DNA of 59,790 nt, taken from an uncultured Succinivibrionaceae bacterium (GTDB lineage Bacteria; Pseudomonadota; Gammaproteobacteria; Enterobacterales; Succinivibrionaceae). How positions within the stretch are numbered: position 1 is the stretch's first letter; each line of letters begins with the position of its first letter. The stretch spans positions 1-59,790 of the forward strand of contig CASEBB010000014.1 of assembly GCA_949286015.1 (NCBI GenBank), in the 5' to 3' direction. Positions 54,854-59,790 of this stretch are shown piece after piece. The notes under the pieces were generated by a model that saw nothing but the letters and a program-made list of their open reading frames with translations, did no database searches and was not told the origin of the DNA. A program made the translations under genes and the position numbers.

Positions 54854-56119
54854 CTATGGGCGAGCTAAATAGTCACCCGAGCACACATACTGGTAAGTGG
54901 TCAGTGCCTCTAAGGCCATTGGGCCACGCACATGCAGCTTCTGGGTAGAGATCGCTACCTCAGCGCCCATACCGAACTGACCACCGTCGGTAAAGCGCGT
55001 CGAGGCGTTAATGTAAACGCAGGCCGATGGCACCGAGCGCGAGAACATCTCCGCGTGCTCTAAGTTGTTGGTCAGGATGGCATCAGAGTGGATAGCCTTA
55101 TGCTGACGGATGTGTAAGATCGCCTCGTGAATATCATCCATCATGACGATGTTCATCTGCATGCCGAGAAACTCGGTGTCTAAGTCCTCAGAGGTGCAGG
55201 TGGTAAGGTAAGGGTAGTCCCTAAAAAGCTCGGCAATCTCACCGTAGACGTGCACCAGAATCTTGTGCTTATTGAGCTCTGGAATCAGGCGCTTGACTAA
55301 GTCCACGGCACAAGAGCGGTGAATTAAGAGCGTATCTAAGGCGTTGCAGGCTGATGGCTTTTGCACCTTGGCGTTAATGATGACGTTAACGGCACGCTCT
55401 AAATCAGCAGACTCGTCCACGTACATGTGCGAGACACCAAAACCACCGACAATCACTGGCACGGTAGCATGCTGCACACACATGCGATGTAGGGACTCAC
55501 CACCGCGTGGAATGATGACATCGACAAACTGGTCAAGCGTTAAGAGCTTATTGACCAGATCACGATCCGTAGCCTGTAAGAAGTTAATGGCGTGCAGTGG
55601 CAGCGAGGTCTTATTAATGGTCTCTTGCATGATCTCGTACAGAGTCAGGTTAGTCTGGAAGCACTCCGAACCACCACGCAGGATGCAGGCATTACCGGAC
55701 TTTAAGCACAGGGCGGCGATATCAACCGTGACATTAGGACGGGACTCGTAGATCACGCCAATAACACCTAAAGGCACGCTGCGCTTTTTGATGTTTAGGC
55801 CCGATTCGACGCTATAGCCGTCTAAGATGCGACCGACAGGATCAGGCAGATCAATGAGCTTGCGTACACCGCCGACCATCTCCGCATAACGCTTATCATT
55901 TAAGGTCATACGCTCGATCATTGGCGCAGGCAGGGCGCGCTTTTGGGCTTCGGCCACTTCCTTGGCATTTACGTCCAGCACAAAGCCTTTCATCTTTTCC
56001 AAGGCGTCAGCGATGATGGCTAAGGCTTCGTTTTTGTCCTTAGTGCTTGCCACTGCTAATGATTGGCTGGCCGTGGCGGCGTTTTGACCAATCTTATTAA
56101 TGTCGATGCCAGTATCCAT
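54854..56119 (-). CDS. proA: Glutamate-5-semialdehyde dehydrogenase (gamma-glutamyl phosphate reductase)
   Basis: 421 residues, AGAGG just before the ATG. Second enzyme of proline synthesis: NADPH-dependent reduction of gamma-glutamyl phosphate. Catalytic C258 in KVQKPSACNALDTLL, NAD(P)-binding region PLGVIGVIYESRPNVTVD, ILRGGSECFQTN, IPRGGESLHR, and GGQFGMGAEVAISTQKLHVR are all as in the family. It lies 204 bp downstream of proB on the same strand, so the proBA operon is preserved with a longer gap than usual. Confidence 0.97.
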   Translation of the reverse strand: MDTGIDINKIGQNAATASQSLAVASTKDKNEALAIIADALEKMKGFVLDVNAKEVAEAQKRALPAPMIERMTLNDKRYAEMVGGVRKLIDLPDPVGRILDGYSVESGLNIKKRSVPLGVIGVIYESRPNVTVDIAALCLKSGNACILRGGSECFQTNLTLYEIMQETINKTSLPLHAINFLQATDRDLVNKLLTLDQFVDVIIPRGGESLHRMCVQHATVPVIVGGFGVSHMYVDESADLERAVNVIINAKVQKPSACNALDTLLIHRSCAVDLVKRLIPELNKHKILVHVYGEIAELFRDYPYLTTCTSEDLDTEFLGMQMNIVMMDDIHEAILHIRQHKAIHSDAILTNNLEHAEMFSRSVPSACVYINASTRFTDGGQFGMGAEVAISTQKLHVRGPMALEALTTYQYVCSGDYLARP

Positions 56120-56323
56120 AACCTCTACCTACTATTAGGTGGCAATGCCAAAGAGTTGAACCTCATTGCCAGCGTGGTGAGCGCTGTCAGAAAAGCATGG
56201 TAACAAGATAACGCTGTGTGAGTCCATAAGCAACATAGGGGCAAAAACAACGTAGTGATGATGCACCTTGAGTTGACGCTTCCCCAGCAGCGTCGCTACC
56301 GCATCATCAGCTAAGCATAAGCT

Positions 56324-57514
56324 CTAAGCTAAGACCAGATCATTGCGGTGGACAGCCACGCCATTGGAGAAGCCGATCTTGCTCTCAATCTCATGGCTCT
56401 GGCAGCCCTGAATCAGCATGCACTCATTAGAGTTGTAGCGCACGATGCCCTTACCGATGACCTTCCCCTCTTCGTTTACGATCTCGACCACCGAGCCGCG
56501 TAAGAAGTCACCTTGGACGTCCTTAATACCTGATGGCAACAGTGAGGAGCCACGTTCGACTAAGGCCTTATGGGCACCGGCATCCACCACCAACTTACCA
56601 GCTGGCAAGGTCGTCGCGGACAGCCACAGCTTACGCCGTTCCATGGTCTTACCACCATTACCCGTCCTAAAGAAGGTACCCTCACCGCGATTGTGGATTA
56701 AATCCAGCATCAGGCTTGGGTTCTGCCCTGAAGCGATGATCATCTCCACACCGCCTTGGGTCGCAATCGAGGCGGCCTTGACCTTAGTGGCCATACCGCC
56801 CGTGCCTAAGGAAGTACCTGAGCCACCGGCAAGGCGCACGATACGCTCGTCGATCTTAGTGACCTCACGGATCAACTTAGCATCAGGATTGGTGCGTGGG
56901 TTATCATCGTAAAGGCCCTTTTGATCCGTGAGCAGAATGAGCTTATCTGCTTCAATAGCCGTGGCGGTGATCGCGGCTAAGGTGTCGTTATCACCAATTT
57001 TGATGTCGGCTGTGGCCAGCGCATCGTTTTCATTGATGACAGGGACAATGCCGTTATCCAAAAGCGCAAAGAGGGTGTCACGGGCATTGAGGTAGCGCTC
57101 ACGGTTCTCAAGGTCAGAGCGCGTTAAGAGCAATTGGCCAATGTGGATGTTGTAAATGGCAAATAGGTCTTCCCAGACCTCAGTGATACGACTCTGGCCG
57201 ACAGAGGCTAACAGACGCTTGGAGCTTAAGAGCGGTGGCAGAGGTGCGGCATTACGCATCAGCTCCCGACCTGCGGCCATGGCTCCTGAAGATACTAAGG
57301 TCACGCGGTGACCTTGAGCCATCATGAGGGCAATGGTGCGCACGATTTCCAGCATGTGAGCGCGATTAAGCTCAGTTTTGCCCGCAGTTAAGGTGCTGGA
57401 GCCTACTTTGACCACAATGCTCTGTGGATGGGAGTCAAGTTGACGCTGTTCTGCTGTCGTGTTGATGGAAGCGACGGCACTGACCGTTTGTGCCGAGGTA
57501 TGTTGAGCGGCCAT
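56324..57514 (-). CDS. proB: Glutamate 5-kinase
   Basis: 396 residues. First enzyme of proline synthesis, normally feedback-inhibited by proline. Amino-acid-kinase domain: IVVKVGSSTLTAGKTELNRA at about 34, LVSSGAMAAGRELM, VPVINENDALATADIKIGDN, GTGGMATKVKAASIATQGGV. A C-terminal PUA domain starts near residue 300 (GKLVVDAGAHKALVERGSSL). The first 30 residues (MAAQHTSAQTVSAVASINTT) are extra compared with E. coli (367 residues), and the ribosome site is poor, so an internal start is possible. Upstream of proA, downstream of frsA, as in the E. coli frsA-proBA neighbourhood. Confidence 0.95.
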   Translation of the reverse strand: MAAQHTSAQTVSAVASINTTAEQRQLDSHPQSIVVKVGSSTLTAGKTELNRAHMLEIVRTIALMMAQGHRVTLVSSGAMAAGRELMRNAAPLPPLLSSKRLLASVGQSRITEVWEDLFAIYNIHIGQLLLTRSDLENRERYLNARDTLFALLDNGIVPVINENDALATADIKIGDNDTLAAITATAIEADKLILLTDQKGLYDDNPRTNPDAKLIREVTKIDERIVRLAGGSGTSLGTGGMATKVKAASIATQGGVEMIIASGQNPSLMLDLIHNRGEGTFFRTGNGGKTMERRKLWLSATTLPAGKLVVDAGAHKALVERGSSLLPSGIKDVQGDFLRGSVVEIVNEEGKVIGKGIVRYNSNECMLIQGCQSHEIESKIGFSNGVAVHRNDLVLA

Positions 57515-57765
57515 GTGTACAAATCACCAAAGAAAGAGAGCGTGGTTATGGGGGCTGCGGCGCGTCACAAGGTAAAGCGCGTCAGGCAGCAAGAGCATGC
57601 AGCATACACCATAGCGCTGGCTATCTTAGAGGATGCACCAGCGAAAAACGGTACCATGCCCCTACTGCGCTTGCTGGCGCTGGGCAGCGCCACAGCTGCT
57701 GCGCACTACTTAGGCGACGTTACCGACGTCAGCAACGTAGTACCACTGCGGCGGTGAAGCCTCTT

Positions 57766-59049
57766 CTACAGCAGCTTATCCCTAAAGAACTCGCTGATAT
57801 TGTAGAAAATCTTTGGCGCAATTTCGGCCACGCGCATCTTCTTAAAGACGATGTTGATGTTGTTGGTGAAGGTGTGGTCAATGAGCTCGTGATCGTCATT
57901 GAACTTGAGATCGATCGGCATAAAGAGCGAGAGGCAGTCGGTCTTTAAACGCGAGCTAAAGGAGAGCAGCCCCTGCTTTTTGAGGGACATGATCTGCATT
58001 TGCGGCACGATGGTCTCCCACGAGCTAGCGTCCAGATTAAGGCGGTTAGCAAGGGAAGAGCGTGCCGCTAAGGACATGCTGTTCAGCAAGTCCTGATCGA
58101 CAAAGGCGCTATGCAGCGCTGGGCTGACTGTAGCAATGGCCTTAAAGTACTCAGGGTGCATCACGCACAGGCGCACCACAGCGTTAGCACCAAAGTGAAA
58201 GCCAATCGCACCTAAGGCCGAGGAGTCCACGTAAGGCACATGCTCTTTTAAGTGTTTAATGGCCGCCTCTAAGAGATCCGAGCCCGAATGTGGGTTAAGC
58301 TCCAGACGCTCGGAGGCGCCCATGCCAGGCATGTCGATCACAAAGATTGCGATGCCCAGCTTACGTAAGTAATCACTAAAGAGGCGGTAGTAGTCAGTGG
58401 AGGTGGCGCCATAGGAGGTCATCACAATCACGCAGGGCTGCATATCCGTGTTATTTACGCTATGGAGGAAGCCCGTGATTTTGTTGCCATCTACCGTAAA
58501 GGTCTCTTCGGCGTAGTGACCGTAGATCTTTTCATCATTAAAGATCTTACGGTAAGCACGACGTCCTAAGAGGGCTGCTTGCGCTGCGAGGGTATCGCCT
58601 TTGAGGTTAGGGTAAGAGGCGATTGCGAAGTAACGTGAAGCCATACGGTAGTTATGGCTGGCAAGGACTAAGTCGCCCTCTTCCTCGTTTTGATTGGCTT
58701 GGCGGATACGGCGTTGAGCGATGTTGCTAAACTCGTAGATCCAGTTGCCAGGGCCGTACTGCTCGACGGTATCGAAGCACTGCTCACGAGTACGCTTATT
58801 GGTACTCATGACGATGTGCGAGAGGGCCTCATCAACGTCAAGGCAATTGGCACCTAAGTAGACCCAAGAAAAGCGATTGAGAGGGCGGTACCACAGAGCG
58901 CGGAAGTGTGAGCCCATGAGGTGAAAGCCGTCACCTAAGTCAGGTAGAGGGCAGCCTGAATTCGAGATGAGTGAGGTCTCGATGTAATCGTGGCGTGGCT
59001 TAAAAAGCACTTCGCTCAGGTTGAGATCGGAGGCGCTGTCTTCAGACAT
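57766..59049 (-). CDS. frsA: FrsA/YafA-type alpha/beta-hydrolase
   Basis: 427 residues from ATG 59049 (GGGAG 11 bases upstream; the frame extends to 59184 without support). E. coli FrsA has 414. N-terminal FrsA-specific part (LSEVLFKPRHDYIETSLISN, RPLNRFSWVYLGANCLDVDE), then the hydrolase fold (PCVIVMTSYGATSTDYYRLF, AIFVIDMPGMGASERLEL, LGAIGFHFGANAVVRLCVMH). The nucleophile-elbow position reads GFHFGAN, without Ser, as in E. coli FrsA (GFRFGAN), so classical esterase activity is questionable. FrsA was reported to bind unphosphorylated IIA(Glc). frsA next to proBA is conserved synteny. Confidence 0.93.
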   Translation of the reverse strand: MSEDSASDLNLSEVLFKPRHDYIETSLISNSGCPLPDLGDGFHLMGSHFRALWYRPLNRFSWVYLGANCLDVDEALSHIVMSTNKRTREQCFDTVEQYGPGNWIYEFSNIAQRRIRQANQNEEEGDLVLASHNYRMASRYFAIASYPNLKGDTLAAQAALLGRRAYRKIFNDEKIYGHYAEETFTVDGNKITGFLHSVNNTDMQPCVIVMTSYGATSTDYYRLFSDYLRKLGIAIFVIDMPGMGASERLELNPHSGSDLLEAAIKHLKEHVPYVDSSALGAIGFHFGANAVVRLCVMHPEYFKAIATVSPALHSAFVDQDLLNSMSLAARSSLANRLNLDASSWETIVPQMQIMSLKKQGLLSFSSRLKTDCLSLFMPIDLKFNDDHELIDHTFTNNINIVFKKMRVAEIAPKIFYNISEFFRDKLL

Positions 59050-59493
59050 GGTAGTGCTTCTCCCAAGCAAGCAGTCTTGGCTATAGCGTCCTCTAAAAGA
59101 AAGGGATCCGGCTAAAAGAGGGCTAAAAGAGGTATGCCTGCTTGGTCTCAAGAACCTAAGCACATACAGCTGCCCAGAGGCCATAAGGAGCGTAGCGCCA
59201 GTGGCTATAGTGGTAGAAAGTGCAAGCGGCGCAGTAAGGAAAAGAGGACGTACCCATGAAGGTACATTTTAGCAAAGGCGGGAAAAGGATGCGGCGGGAA
59301 TAGCTAAAAGCGGCGCCAGCTCAAGCTTTTTGGGCACTTAAGGCTAGCACGACGTGCCTTGAGGTGAGGCAGCTAAAGAGAAAGGAGATAAAGTTGGTAG
59401 AATGGCAGGCACGCACTGGCCTTAGAGCAGCAACACAGCCTTTACCTCCACCACAAACAACAAGGGAACGCACATCAGCGATGGCACCCCCTT

Positions 59494-59514
59494 CACAAAC
59501 TCAATAAAACATAC
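59494..59514 (+). repeat. Flagellin-leader fragment on the opposite strand
   Basis: CACAAACTCAATAAAACATAC is the same 21-nt sequence (20 of 21 each) that precedes the two flagellin starts at 306 and 26805, but here in plus orientation downstream of a minus-strand flagellin. Confidence 0.6.
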
Positions 59515-59516
59515 AA

Positions 59517-59565
59517 AGTAACATCTGCCTGAACAGATGTTAGTTACTGTGCTCAACAGAGCACA
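59517..59565 (-). terminator. Double hairpin, likely terminator of flagellin 3
   Basis: TGTGCTC/GAGCACA (perfect 7 bp, 4-nt loop) adjoins AGTAACATCTG/CAGATGTT with a small bulge. On the minus strand the second stem is followed by TTTGTATGTTTTATTG, a fair intrinsic-terminator tail about 90 nt past the flagellin stop. Confidence 0.55.
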
Positions 59566-59651
59566 AGACAACACGGTGTACAGCCGGTGGTGAGTACCAT
59601 ACTGGCTACCACCACCGCTGCATCAAGCCAACGTGTAATGCGCCGCTTAAA

Positions 59652-59790
59652 TTAGCCGATCAGGCTTAAGCCTAACTGTGGACGCGTGTTGGCTTGCATC
59701 AGCATGGAAGCAGCAGCCTGCTGAATGATGCTCTGTTGCGACAGGTTGGCAGACTCCTCAGCGAAGTCAGCGTCTTGGATACGCGAACGA
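59652..59790 (-). CDS. fliC: Flagellin, C-terminal part (cut by window edge)
   Basis: 45 residues plus stop: [20 protein letters not shown], then [20 protein letters not shown] and LSLIG. This is the intact conserved D1/D0 C-terminal helix of flagellins. The last 25 residues are the same as in the gene at 25921-26805, which lacks the 20 residues [20 protein letters not shown]. The rest of the gene lies beyond the window. Confidence 0.95.
   Translation of the reverse strand, partial: RSRIQDADFAEESANLSQQSIIQQAAASMLMQANTRPQLGLSLIG

Larger units (their letters stand above)
59050..59651. other. Intergenic region before flagellin 3
   Basis: Contains a fragment identical to the flagellin leader in opposite orientation (59494-59514) and three consecutive hairpins (59517-59548, 59548-59565, and about 59583-59623 with GGTGGTG/CACCACC arms). 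No gene seen. Confidence 0.5.

Overview
The window looks like a chromosomal segment of a flagellated, anaerobic-type gammaproteobacterium. The gene content and order support this: miaB-phoH/ybeZ-ybeY-corC (with lnt displaced), dksA/gluQ/pcnB/folK, pth-ychF and frsA/proB/proA are all neighbourhoods known from Escherichia coli and its relatives. The protein character (Ala/Gln/Thr/Pro-rich low-complexity extensions) and the mix of genes make me think of Succinivibrionaceae (Anaerobiospirillum/Succinivibrio type), but that family assignment is inference only. No rRNA, tRNA or CRISPR array was recognised.

Layout. 1-306 is the 5' end of a flagellin gene (minus strand) with a structured leader. 1328-4376 holds three minus-strand genes for secreted or membrane low-complexity proteins, one with a YgiW-type BOF domain. 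5653-10496 is the plus-strand tRNA/RNA-quality cluster miaB, phoH-like ybeZ, ybeY, corC. 10932-19271 carries an accessory block between corC and lnt: an acetyltransferase, a DUF4156-like lipoprotein, two large low-complexity proteins and a MetE-related methyltransferase. lnt follows at 19438. 22395-25445 contains a Panacea/SocA-like protein, a small secreted four-cysteine protein, and a two-gene unit whose larger product has a pore-forming-toxin-like strand pattern. 25921-37130 is flagellar: a second flagellin with a 20-residue C-terminal deletion, a 2227-residue FliK-like protein, and an FlhB C-domain-like partner. 37671-41315 encodes a PBP1b-type peptidoglycan synthase. 42144-50921 carries dksA (minus), gluQ, pcnB (probable AUU start), folK, pth, ychF. 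51405-59049 carries an acetyltransferase, uspE, proA, proB and frsA on the minus strand. The window ends in the 3' end of a third flagellin.

Intergenic space is large (many gaps of 0.4-1.5 kb) and rich in small palindromic repeats. At least four dispersed families were seen: a ~155-bp family (three copies), a ~115-bp family with 14-bp perfect terminal inverted repeats (two clear copies, one decayed), a ~225-bp family (two copies), and shorter shared segments. One ~225-bp copy sits inside another repeat whose uninterrupted version is present near 10.7 kb, flanked by an 8-bp duplication: a mobile-element footprint readable within this window.

Most noteworthy: the giant repetitive FliK-like ruler candidate, the AUU start of pcnB, the flagellin set with its paired leader hairpins and A-tracts, the flagellin deletion, the nested MITE, and long low-complexity insertions in otherwise ordinary housekeeping proteins (Lnt, PBP1b, GluQ, PhoH).
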